This document shows, piece by piece, positions 1 through 5,718 of a stretch of DNA of 8,361 nt. The first letter of the stretch is position 1. The number at the start of each line of letters is the position of its first letter. Made by a program: the position numbers and the translations under genes. The stretch comes from Candidatus Zixiibacteriota bacterium. GTDB lineage: Bacteria > Zixibacteria > MSB-5A5 > RBG-16-43-9. The notes beneath the pieces were generated by a model that saw only the letters and a program-made list of their open reading frames with translations, did no database searches and had not been told where the DNA came from. Location: NCBI GenBank assembly GCA_029858245.1, contig JAOUFL010000098.1, positions 1-8,361 on the forward strand, written 5' to 3'.

Positions 1-1
1 T

Positions 2-499
2 TCAGCTGACCTTATTCAGTATCAAGGATAGCTCAGCTTTTTTCTGGTTACCCTGGGATTTGGCTGCCTGTGAATCTGGCAGTGATTCTATTAAGAGTTT
101 TATATCATTATCTATGCAAGCCATCGACTCTTTGATGAGCTTTTCATTTTTTATCCTCTGCATTTCGACCTTACGATGAAGCCCCAGTAAAGTCTTCTGC
201 AGCTCATCCAGTTTGGAGGAATATGAGCTATCCAGCAACTGGGTTAGTTTAAGCAGTGAGATGTTATTCTGCTCCATCCTAAGATCATTTGAAATCCAGG
301 TTGTGACCTCTTTCCTATTCCTTTCCAGTTTCTTTGCCCTGAGGAGAGCTTTTCCCTGTTTTCGAATGGACTCTTCCAGAAGATCAAAATGTTTATTGAT
401 CAGGCATTCTTCTTCTTGCCTGAGAAGTTTGAGGAAATTTTCTAAGGAATCTACTTCCTGATTTATTAACTCAATCAGACCTGCTAGTTGCTTTTCCAA
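2..499 (-). CDS. flgN: FlgN-like flagellar export chaperone
   Basis: The 165-aa product is almost entirely charged, heptad-like helix, for example LIELINQEVDSLENFLKLL at residues 8-26. That is the length and character of the FlgN family, cytoplasmic chaperones that hold the hook-filament junction proteins FlgK and FlgL before export. The gene is complete: its TGA stop is at the left window edge (2-4). The start is TTG (497-499), chosen because a strong AGGGAGG site sits 4 nt upstream and the next in-frame ATG is about 75 codons in. It is the last visible gene of the minus-strand block headed by fliA, 53 nt after the 46-aa membrane protein, and flgK would be expected just outside the window. 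The call rests on helical pattern, size and flagellar context, because FlgN proteins share little sequence. A different coiled-coil flagellar protein (FliJ- or FliT-like) is the main alternative. Confidence 0.72.
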   Translation of the reverse strand: MEKQLAGLIELINQEVDSLENFLKLLRQEEECLINKHFDLLEESIRKQGKALLRAKKLERNRKEVTTWISNDLRMEQNNISLLKLTQLLDSSYSSKLDELQKTLLGLHRKVEMQRIKNEKLIKESMACIDNDIKLLIESLPDSQAAKSQGNQKKAELSLILNKVS

Positions 500-503
500 T
501 TAA

Positions 504-510
504 CCTCCCT
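504..510 (-). promoter_or_regulatory. Ribosome binding site that sets the TTG start of flgN
   Basis: On the minus strand AGGGAGG lies 4 nt before TTG at 499. No ATG or GTG is available nearby in frame, so this site decides the start. The same GGAGG-plus-4 spacing occurs in front of the beta-barrel gene at 4874, so short spacing appears normal in this genome. Confidence 0.7.
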
Positions 511-529
511 TTTTTAAACTCCCCCGTTA

Positions 530-555
530 TTATCTGATAAAAATTTTGGTGTTTA
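530..555 (-). promoter_or_regulatory. Possible sigma-28 (FliA) promoter for flgN
   Basis: Read on the minus strand, TAAACACC (548-555) and TCAGATAA (530-537) are separated by 10 nt. The enterobacterial FliA consensus is TAAAGTTT, 11 nt, GCCGATAA. The TAAA core is exact and CGATAA is matched at five of six positions, but the spacing is one base short. The -35 overlaps the stop codon of the upstream 46-aa gene. TTATC-T-GATAA is also a small perfect palindrome, so the match could be incidental. Confidence 0.3.
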
Positions 556-693
556 GCCTTCCAATATCGTATAAATCTGTTCTGATTTTACCGTGCTTTT
601 GGTTTTGTTCAATTCTCCGGATTTAATACCATAAGGAAGAAGTAAAACCATAAGCAGAATTAAAATAATTAAAATGAACTGTGATTTTGACAT
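553..693 (-). CDS. Small single-pass membrane protein, 46 aa
   Basis: Starting at ATG 691-693, the product has a short polar N-terminus (MSKSQ) and one very hydrophobic segment at about residues 6-21 (FILIILILLMVLLLPY). A polar tail of about 25 residues rich in Lys, Thr and Glu follows. This start is preferred over an in-frame TTG 15 codons upstream because GAGG lies 6 nt before the ATG, while the TTG has no such site and would add a polar stretch before the membrane helix. The N-terminal charge suggests a signal anchor with the tail outside, but this is inference. There is no lipobox cysteine. It lies between the 144-aa helical gene (230 nt upstream) and flgN (53 nt downstream). No family is recognised. 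It does not resemble FlgM, FliO or FliL in length or motifs. Confidence 0.5.
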   Translation of the reverse strand: MSKSQFILIILILLMVLLLPYGIKSGELNKTKSTVKSEQIYTILEG

Positions 694-699
694 ATGAAT

Positions 700-703
700 C
701 CTC
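700..703 (-). promoter_or_regulatory. Ribosome binding site setting the start of the 46-aa membrane protein
   Basis: GAGG on the minus strand, 6 nt before ATG 691-693. It shortens the longest open frame (TTG at 738) by 15 codons. Confidence 0.55.
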
Positions 704-745
704 GAAAATACGTTAACTCCGATATTTCCTGTATGCAATTTTTAT

Positions 746-761
746 GCCTTTACATAAAGGC
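746..761 (-). repeat. Short inverted repeat in the 230-bp gap 694-923
   Basis: GCCTTTA and TAAAGGC flank a central CA, giving 7-bp perfect arms (6 bp with an ACAT loop if folded). No T-tract follows on either strand, so it is not a typical terminator. It may be an operator or an RNA hairpin in the leader of the 46-aa gene. The rest of the gap holds a 51-codon open stretch without a good start (see findings) and no clear promoter. Confidence 0.35.
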
Positions 762-923
762 CTGAATATGTTTCGTTTCATACCTTCAACCTTTTATCAG
801 ACATTTTCTTAGGAAGATAATCCTCATGTTTTTTGAAACACTCAATCATAGACACTCTGAGATTTGTGGAATTATATTCCCCCTGTTTAGAATTATTTTC
901 CTTTAAAAGACACTTTATTACTT

Positions 924-1358
924 TTAAATTAATTTATTATCAATAGATATCGACTTTAGCCTTTTCATGATCAGAAGTATTCTCTGGCTCTGAGATAGAA
1001 TTCTCTCAAGATATTCCTCTATCCTTTCCTCAATCACCTTGTTTCTCTGGAATTCTATTTCCCCGTATTGATTAATGGAGTAGATACCGCCTACTTCCAT
1101 ACGCACAAGTTTTATAAGCTTGACCATCTCGTTTGTAGCCCTGGAGGATTGATTAACAAGTTCCAGCACATCCTCGGTTATCTTGGCTGGCAGGTAGTTC
1201 TTTGCCTTGGCGGTAGCTGTAGCCAGGTTCAAAGCGATTTCCTTTACCTGTTCTACAAAGTTCTCCATCGAATTCAAAACTTCTTCAATCTCCTTATATG
1301 AATTCTCATCTTTTATTTTCGTGAAGGAAATTGATTTTCCGGCATTTTCCTCACCCAT
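924..1358 (-). CDS. Histidine-free helical protein coupled to the receiver gene, 144 aa
   Basis: The product is predicted almost wholly helical, with heptad-like runs at about residues 16-52, 60-88 and 104-137. One short turn-rich stretch, GGIYSINQYGE, lies near residues 89-99. It has no signal peptide, membrane segment, cysteine or histidine, so it is not a classical histidine phosphotransfer (HPt) domain despite its size. The ATG at 1356-1358 starts 1 nt after the receiver's TAA, and the SD (GAGG, 5 nt before the ATG) lies inside the receiver's last codons. Translation of the two is therefore probably coupled and the products probably work together. I recognise no family. A CheZ-like phosphatase or a coiled-coil adaptor for the receiver are possible guesses, but no CheZ signature is visible. 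Confidence 0.72.
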   Translation of the reverse strand: MGEENAGKSISFTKIKDENSYKEIEEVLNSMENFVEQVKEIALNLATATAKAKNYLPAKITEDVLELVNQSSRATNEMVKLIKLVRMEVGGIYSINQYGEIEFQRNKVIEERIEEYLERILSQSQRILLIMKRLKSISIDNKLI

Positions 1359-1359
1359 T

Positions 1360-1716
1360 TTAACCTCGCAATAGTTGTTTGATTTTTTCTTTCAATTCTA
1401 CAAGGTTAGAGGATTTGACCAGATAAGCATCTGCTAACCAGGTTTGAAAATTTATCTTGTAGCTTGGATATGCTGAGTTTATTATAACCGGCAGGTTTTT
1501 ATTTTTTTCTTTTAGCAAGGATAATATTTGAAGACCATTCTCCTCTCCTGACAGCTTGATATCTAAAACCACCAGATTTATTTTCTCTTTATTTACTATC
1601 TCCAGTGCCTGAGTCCTGTTTTTTGCGAGTTTCACTTGATATCCCTGCTCCAGCAACTCTTCTTCATAGAGGTTAAGGAGATGCTCCTCGTCATCTACAA
1701 CCAGAATGTTTTCCAT
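1360..1716 (-). CDS. Stand-alone response regulator receiver domain
   Basis: The 118-aa product is a single REC domain with no output domain. Acidic-pocket residues are D8 and D9 (ILVVDDEE). The phosphoacceptor is D52 (VVLDIKLSG). The switch Ser/Thr position is S81 (IINSAYPSYK), and the conserved Lys is K101 in DAYLVKSSN. The sequence after strand 4 (SAYPSYK, then WLADAYLVKSS) is a recognisable sub-class pattern. The ATG is preceded by an excellent AAGGAGG site 5 nt away. A 141-nt gap separates it from the PilZ-like gene upstream, and the 144-aa helical gene follows 1 nt after its stop. Like CheY and Spo0F it should act by protein contact. The likely phosphodonor is the kinase-like protein at 2428-3186 or another kinase, and the likely partner is the 144-aa protein. 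Both pairings are inferred from gene order. Confidence 0.88.
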   Translation of the reverse strand: MENILVVDDEEHLLNLYEEELLEQGYQVKLAKNRTQALEIVNKEKINLVVLDIKLSGEENGLQILSLLKEKNKNLPVIINSAYPSYKINFQTWLADAYLVKSSNLVELKEKIKQLLRG

Positions 1717-1857
1717 CCTATCCTCCTTCTAAAAAGAATTCTTATCTTCAACTCTTTTTTGGTTATCTTTCCCGGGTTATTTAATAATTTTGTTAAATTC
1801 GTTCGTTATGCTATGAAACAAACGACTATGGTTAATACCTCTTGAACAGGTCTTATT

Positions 1858-2340
1858 TCATGTCAGTGCAGTATCAAGTTTATCCTGATGTTCTTTTTCT
1901 TGATCAAAATATTCTATCAATCTTTTTTTTAATTTTTGTTCGAAACCTGCTGCCTGTTCAGGGAAAAGACTGCTTAGTGCTTCTGCCCTGATCTGCTCCT
2001 GTGAATAAAGCTCAATGCCAACATAAAAATCATTCTCCTCGGATCTCTCTACCTTTTTTACTTTTCCCAGTATATCGTCCAGGGGACCCAGCTCTTTAAA
2101 TTTAATGGAGAGATTTATATATGAGCCTTCTTTTATATCTTCTTCCGTTAGAAGGAGTATTCCCTTTTCATTAAATGAGAGTATTTCTCCACAGGTTTCT
2201 TTATTGCTGTTTTCCTCACCCTTAGAAGAAATAATTTTATAGTTTACCGGTTTCTCTTCCAGTACGAGGTCTATAATCTTACCCCGGTATTGTTCCCGTT
2301 TAAGTTTTCTATCTTCTATCAGGGTTTTATTCTTCTGCAT
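1858..2340 (-). CDS. PilZ-like domain protein
   Basis: The 160-aa soluble protein has the strand pattern of a PilZ domain at about residues 28-112. It contains PVNYKII, then GEILSFNEKGILLL, a strand ending in GSYINLSI, then LGKVKKVE and the closing VGIELYS. PilZ domains bind cyclic di-GMP through RxxxR and [D/N]xSxxG. Here R15-x3-R19 is present just before the barrel. The second motif is eroded: S55 is followed by four residues rather than two before G60, and the Asp/Asn is missing. A charged helical tail (113-160) follows. The ATG has AAGGAG 5 nt upstream. The gene lies 87 nt after the kinase-like gene. In flagellar clusters such proteins (YcgR-like) can slow the motor. Whether this one still binds c-di-GMP is doubtful. 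Confidence 0.68.
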   Translation of the reverse strand: MQKNKTLIEDRKLKREQYRGKIIDLVLEEKPVNYKIISSKGEENSNKETCGEILSFNEKGILLLTEEDIKEGSYINLSIKFKELGPLDDILGKVKKVERSEENDFYVGIELYSQEQIRAEALSSLFPEQAAGFEQKLKKRLIEYFDQEKEHQDKLDTALT

Positions 2341-2427
2341 AATAGCTCCTTGTATTTAAATGTCTGGTTACTCGAAGTATCATACCTTAATTTATTTTTT
2401 AACAAACGATATCTCGCATGGTTAACT

Positions 2428-3186
2428 TCAGATAGATGGTAATCGAACTGTTGCGGTATTTCCTTTGCCGGGATTACTTTTAATTGTCAGAGAACCCCGA
2501 TGTTGGTTTACTATCCGGTAGCTGCCTAACAATCCAAAGTATGATTTCCCGAGAATACTCTCGGACAAAGGGTTTTCCAGATATTTCAGTGTGTTCGGAG
2601 AATATTCTTCGCCCTTATCGTTAAACTCTACCATAAGAAACTTATCATCCTTTTTAAAGCTGATACCCAATTTTCCTCCACGGTTAAGCCTGAGCTTGGC
2701 ATTGAGTGCCAGATAAAGTAATAATTCTTTTATCTTAGCCGGGTTCCCCCTTACCCGGGGGAGGTTTTCCGGTATACTTGTTTCTAACTCAATTTTTTTA
2801 TCTTTTAAGCCCGCCCTGATTAAGGATATTATAGATACTGCCAGATTGTTCAAGTTTATAACCGTGTTAACTTTCTCTTCTTCAGATTCTTTCCATCCGA
2901 TGTCATTCAAGCAGTTCAGCAATTCTGCAATTCGCTGTGAGTTTTTTTCTATGGCTTTTAAATCTTCTTTCGATCCTGAGCAATTCTTTTCCCCTGACAA
3001 CCTCATTAGAAGTATTTGAGCTTTGCCGAGTATGATCTGCAGGGGATTGTTTATCTCGTGAGCTACCCCACCCAGAACTTCACCCAGGCTGGCCAATCTT
3101 TCCGTTTCTTGCAATCTTCGTAATGAAAATTCCCCAACCCCTCCTGTTACATGCTCTTCCTTGATTAATTCTGAATTTGAAGTCAT
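2428..3186 (-). CDS. Soluble histidine-kinase-like protein with a degenerate ATP lid
   Basis: The 252-aa product has about 30 leading residues, then a HisKA dimerisation helix with an intact H box (VAHEINNPLQ, H43) and its second helix to about residue 95. An HATPase-like domain fills the rest. It has no sensor or membrane segment. The N box keeps the key Asn (YLALNAK, N162). The D box is DKGEE (190-194) instead of DxGxG. The usual GTGLGL is replaced by a degenerate YFGLLG (216-221). The final GKG strand (240-242) is normal. Autophosphorylation may therefore be weak or absent. The protein could still pass or remove phosphate, or be phosphorylated by another kinase. The ATG has AGAGG 6 nt upstream and lies 24 nt after the 65-aa gene, so it is part of the fliA operon. 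The receiver at 1360-1716 is the natural partner. Confidence 0.85.
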   Translation of the reverse strand: MTSNSELIKEEHVTGGVGEFSLRRLQETERLASLGEVLGGVAHEINNPLQIILGKAQILLMRLSGEKNCSGSKEDLKAIEKNSQRIAELLNCLNDIGWKESEEEKVNTVINLNNLAVSIISLIRAGLKDKKIELETSIPENLPRVRGNPAKIKELLLYLALNAKLRLNRGGKLGISFKKDDKFLMVEFNDKGEEYSPNTLKYLENPLSESILGKSYFGLLGSYRIVNQHRGSLTIKSNPGKGNTATVRLPSI

Positions 3187-3210
3187 TTTTAGCCTCTGAG
3201 TAAATAACCT

Positions 3211-3408
3211 TCATAGTGTCACATCAATTATTCTCTTTATATCTTTTTGATTTTTCTGTTCTGTTGAATCTGTTTTTAACTCGTTACTTTTAATTATCTT
3301 CCGGTATTTGCATTTTTCATTTTTTATTAGGGAATTCCCTTTTTTTAAAATTCTACTTCCAACAGAAACCTTAAGAATACTATTTTTTGAAAAATTATCT
3401 TGGCTCAT
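3211..3408 (-). CDS. Small basic protein translationally coupled to fliA, 65 aa
   Basis: The ATG (3406-3408) overlaps the fliA TGA as ATGA, a classic coupling arrangement, and the kinase-like gene follows 24 nt after its stop. This placement is the main reason to accept it. The product is lysine- and asparagine-rich, has one cysteine (C33), no membrane segment and little obvious fold. The DNA is more AT-rich than fliA. I recognise no family. The position right after fliA invites comparison with FlgM, the sigma-28 anti-sigma factor, but the conserved FlgM C-terminal pattern is not visible. It could be a divergent regulator of FliA, a small adaptor for the kinase-like protein, or a rapidly drifting ORF without function. 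Confidence 0.55.
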   Translation of the reverse strand: MSQDNFSKNSILKVSVGSRILKKGNSLIKNEKCKYRKIIKSNELKTDSTEQKNQKDIKRIIDVTL

Positions 3409-4169
3409 AATTTGTGAATGAATTTATCTTTGATCATATTCCTTAATTTCAACACTGCCTTAGTGTGAATTTGAGAGACTCTTGATTCGGAGATCTCCAT
3501 AACCTCTCCTATCTCCTTGAGGGTCAATTCCTCATAATAGTAAAGAGCGATGACCAGTCTCTCCTGTTCAGATAAGTCCTTTATGGAAGAGACCAGATAT
3601 GACTTCATCTCTTTTTTCTCCAGATCAGAGAGGATATTATTGCAGGAATCATCTTCTATGGTCTCTATTCTTGGAATCTGGCGATTATCATCTTCCTTAT
3701 AAACCAGATCATCCAGGGATAGTACGATGGAGGAGGAAAGGTCTCCTCTGGCAGAATGAAGTTCCTCAATCGGGATTCTCAGTGATTTTGACAGCTCCTT
3801 GGCGGTTGGTGTTCGCCCCAGTTTGTTTTCCAGTTTGGTCATAGCCTTATCGATTTCCCGTGACTTTGACCGGGTCGAGCGCGGAACCCAGTCCAGCGAC
3901 CTTAACTCATCTAAGATGGCACCGCGTATTCTGGGTACGGCATAGGTTTCGAACTTAACTCCTCTTGTGGGATCAAAGTTGGAAAAAGCCTCTACCAGCC
4001 CGATCACTCCTGTGCTTATGAGATCCTGTATTTCCACTGATCTGGGAAACCCTATAGCCATTCTTCCTGCAACGCTTTTTACCAATGGCAGATATTCTGA
4101 AAGCAGTTTTTGCCTTCTTACAGGATCTTTACTTTTAAGGTAAAAACCCCAATCCTTTTCTAACGACAT
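3405..4169 (-). CDS. fliA: Flagellar sigma factor sigma-28 (FliA/WhiG family)
   Basis: The 254-aa product has the full FliA layout. Region 2 (about 24-98) carries the family signature DPTRGVKFETYAVPRIRGAI, followed by DELRSLDWVPRS. Region 3 (about 102-150) includes LGRTPTAKEL. Region 4 (about 190-245) has LSEQERLVIALYYYEELTLK and a helix-turn-helix ending SESRVSQIHTKA. Region 1 is absent, as is normal for this family. It directs RNA polymerase to late flagellar and chemotaxis promoters. The ATG has a GGGGGA site 7 nt upstream. The stop overlaps the start of the 65-aa gene (ATGA). Upstream lies a sigma-28-like promoter (4234-4261), suggesting positive autoregulation. Length and motifs are normal. 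WhiG-type sporulation sigma is the only near alternative, and the neighbouring flgN argues against it. Confidence 0.96.
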   Translation of the reverse strand: MSLEKDWGFYLKSKDPVRRQKLLSEYLPLVKSVAGRMAIGFPRSVEIQDLISTGVIGLVEAFSNFDPTRGVKFETYAVPRIRGAILDELRSLDWVPRSTRSKSREIDKAMTKLENKLGRTPTAKELSKSLRIPIEELHSARGDLSSSIVLSLDDLVYKEDDNRQIPRIETIEDDSCNNILSDLEKKEMKSYLVSSIKDLSEQERLVIALYYYEELTLKEIGEVMEISESRVSQIHTKAVLKLRNMIKDKFIHKL

Positions 4170-4233
4170 AAATAATCCCCCTTGAGCTTTTTAAAGCTTT
4201 TTGATAGATGGTGATTTAAGGTTACAATTATTA

Positions 4234-4261
4234 TTATCGTCTTCTTCATTTGAATATTTTA
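4234..4261 (-). promoter_or_regulatory. Candidate sigma-28 promoter upstream of fliA
   Basis: Read on the minus strand, TAAAATAT (4254-4261) and GACGATAA (4234-4241) are separated by 12 nt. The FliA consensus is TAAAGTTT, 11 nt, GCCGATAA. The -10 box matches 7 of 8 positions and the -35 matches 6 of 8 including TAAA. It lies in the 99-nt gap before fliA, with about 60 nt of leader to the ATG. This fits autoregulation of fliA. The spacer is one base long, so it is a candidate rather than a certain site. Confidence 0.45.
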
Positions 4262-4268
4262 CTGTTTT

Positions 4269-4643
4269 TTAGTTACTTTCCCGTTCAAGTTTCCCTCCAG
4301 GCTCACACTGCCAGGGGAATAGATTTTGGTCGCGGGAAAGTAAATAGAACAATAAGCCGAATAATCCGCCGACCAGAGCTTCTATGGCTAAAGGGATCAG
4401 ATATGAAATTATTAGATCGGGAATCGAAAAGACTTGAGAGATACTAACCGATAAAAGAATTAAGGATATAAAAAATACCAGCCCTGACTTAAAAAAGAAG
4501 GGGGCTGTTCTATGTCTGAAACAGGGGGTAGTAAAAAGCAATCCGTATGTTCTAAAAGCGAATGCCAGGTAAAACTTGAAATTTGAAACTGCCAGATTAT
4601 AAATTGCTTCCATAACTCTAATTTTTTTTAAGGAGTTAAGCAA
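4269..4643 (-). CDS. Doubtful small membrane protein, two predicted helices
   Basis: The open frame encodes up to 124 aa from TTG 4641-4643, or 114 aa from ATG 4611-4613. Neither start has a convincing ribosome binding site. The C-terminal half looks protein-like: two hydrophobic segments at about residues 53-68 and 76-102 (including LIPLAIEALVGGLFGLL), then a polar tail with one Cys. The first 50 residues are mixed aromatic and basic and may not be translated. The real start could be internal, or the frame could be a chance ORF. It lies 99 nt upstream of fliA on the same strand, where flhF or flhG often sits in other genomes, but it resembles neither. No family is recognised. Confidence 0.35.
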   Translation of the reverse strand: MLNSLKKIRVMEAIYNLAVSNFKFYLAFAFRTYGLLFTTPCFRHRTAPFFFKSGLVFFISLILLSVSISQVFSIPDLIISYLIPLAIEALVGGLFGLLFYLLSRDQNLFPWQCEPGGKLERESN

Positions 4644-4812
4644 ACCCTATGCCTGTGAAGGAGAGTAGCAGGTATTCTGCTGTAAGCTCTTGTTAGCCAG
4701 AATATTAAGCTTGGTGGATTATTTGATTATTACCCGAACACAAATTCCTTGAAGGAAATTATTTCCCCCTTTTGGGATAACCTTTCCTGTGCAAAAATAG
4801 AGCAGATTTGAC

Positions 4813-4840
4813 TTGACAAAAGCAGGGTTTGAACTATAAT
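4813..4840 (+). promoter_or_regulatory. Near-consensus sigma-70 promoter of the beta-barrel gene
   Basis: TTGACA (4813-4818) and TATAAT (4835-4840) both match the consensus exactly, with a 16-bp spacer. Transcription would begin near 4847, giving a leader of about 27 nt that contains AGGGAGGGG just before ATG 4874. This predicts strong housekeeping expression independent of the flagellar sigma factor. Confidence 0.82.
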
Positions 4841-4873
4841 TAATTTAGAACTTAAACATTTTAGGGAGGGGTT

Positions 4874-5491
4874 ATGAAAAAACTAATTTTCTTTATATGT
4901 TTTTTGGTGTTAATCCAGAATGCTCAGGCTGAGAATTTCAAGAACAGGTTTATGGTTACTGCTAAAGCCGGAAATGCTTATTTCCTGGAATATCATACAC
5001 CCAGATTCACTTCTTTTGGAGCTCAAATCGATTACTTTCTGGATGAGCAGTTCTTGTTGGGCCTGGATTTCAGTTATATTAAATATTATGAACCTGTTTT
5101 TCGATATATCGATATCGAGAATTCTAGAACTGGTCACGGTGATAGAACCGACAGGAAACTGTATAATATATCTCTTTCAGGAAAATTAATGGCGGAGCCA
5201 GGTAGATTCTCTCCTTTTTTCAAAATTGGAGCAGGTCTTTACATCCCCCAGCTAACCTATTCAAATGATATCTATCAACTCTGGAATAACCTCACCAACT
5301 CAAATAATATTTATGAAAAGACTCATCTGGGAGTGAATCTGGGAATGGGAATCTACTACAGGATCTGGAAAAGATGGGGGGTGCAATTAGAGGGTCAGTT
5401 TAATCATATCTTTAGTCTGAATGAGGATTATGGTGAAACCTATCCTTCGCAGTATGCAACTCTCCATGCAGGGTTTTTTGTAATCTTCTGA
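4874..5491 (+). CDS. Exported outer-membrane beta-barrel protein (OmpA/OmpW-like, 8-strand type)
   Basis: The 205-aa product begins with a clear signal peptide (MKKLIFFICFLVLIQNAQA, cleavage after residue 19 before ENF). The mature part of about 186 aa alternates polar and aromatic/hydrophobic residues in strand-sized runs separated by polar loops. The runs include FMVTAKAGNAYFLEY, FLLGLDFSYIKYY, FFKIGAGLYIP, LGVNLGMGIYYRIW and GVQLEGQFNHIF, and the protein ends in Phe (HAGFFVIF), the usual beta-barrel assembly signal. Size and pattern fit the small beta-barrel superfamily (OMP_b-brl type). Its ligand or function cannot be read. It is the only confident plus-strand gene, is monocistronic, and has its own strong promoter (4813-4840) and an AGGGAGGGG ribosome site. 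No clear intrinsic terminator follows. Confidence 0.85.
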   Translation: MKKLIFFICFLVLIQNAQAENFKNRFMVTAKAGNAYFLEYHTPRFTSFGAQIDYFLDEQFLLGLDFSYIKYYEPVFRYIDIENSRTGHGDRTDRKLYNISLSGKLMAEPGRFSPFFKIGAGLYIPQLTYSNDIYQLWNNLTNSNNIYEKTHLGVNLGMGIYYRIWKRWGVQLEGQFNHIFSLNEDYGETYPSQYATLHAGFFVIF

Positions 5492-5682
5492 TATATTTAC
5501 TCTGTCAAAAAAGGGAGATATTCAAAAAGCTCGGTGGAAAAATCGATAAGCTTTTGAAGCATCCAAGAAAGAAAAGAATAAATAACAGGATAAATGCTAT
5601 TAATTCAGCTATAAAATTCAGGCTCACTTCATTGATGAGATGAACATCTCCCAAAAGGTATGATTTTTCTACAAATTATTAA

Positions 5683-5718
5683 GGCTGAGAGAGGAAACTC
5701 TATTTCATTCTCTCAGCC
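5683..5718. repeat. Perfect 10-bp inverted repeat, 16-nt loop
   Basis: GGCTGAGAGA (5683-5692) and TCTCTCAGCC (5709-5718) are exact complements. The plus side continues ATTTCCCCC and the minus side TTAATAATTTG, so neither side has a strong T-tract. It could be a weak bidirectional transcription end for the plus-strand barrel gene, or a repeat. Confidence 0.55.

Noticed and set aside
2380..2406. TTGTTA / TATGAT pair upstream of the PilZ-like gene (minus strand)
   Set aside because: The spacer is only 15 bp and the -35 matches at four of six, so I do not list it as a promoter.
3211..3408. Calling the 65-aa protein FlgM
   Set aside because: Position fits, but the FlgM C-terminal sigma-binding pattern is not visible, so a name would be a guess.
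3599..3844. Plus-strand open frame of 81 codons inside fliA
   Set aside because: It is entirely antisense to a highly conserved sigma factor and has no start signals, so it is a shadow.
4250..4447. Plus-strand open frame of 65 codons opposite the doubtful membrane ORF
   Set aside because: It overlaps the proposed sigma-28 promoter, lacks an SD and has no recognisable domain. The minus-strand reading has clearer membrane helices.
4920..5189. Alternative plus-strand frame of 89 codons inside the beta-barrel gene
   Set aside because: It overlaps a gene with a clear signal peptide, promoter and ribosome site in another frame and has no ribosome site of its own.
5521..5558. Imperfect hairpin TTCAAAAAGCT...AGCTTTTGAA as a terminator of the beta-barrel gene
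   Set aside because: The stem is AT-rich with a bulge, the loop is 17 nt and no T-tract follows.
5507..5641. Lysine-rich plus-strand open stretch of about 40 codons after the beta-barrel gene
   Set aside because: There is no usable start codon after the AGGGAG at 5513-5518 and the composition is what AT-rich DNA gives by chance.
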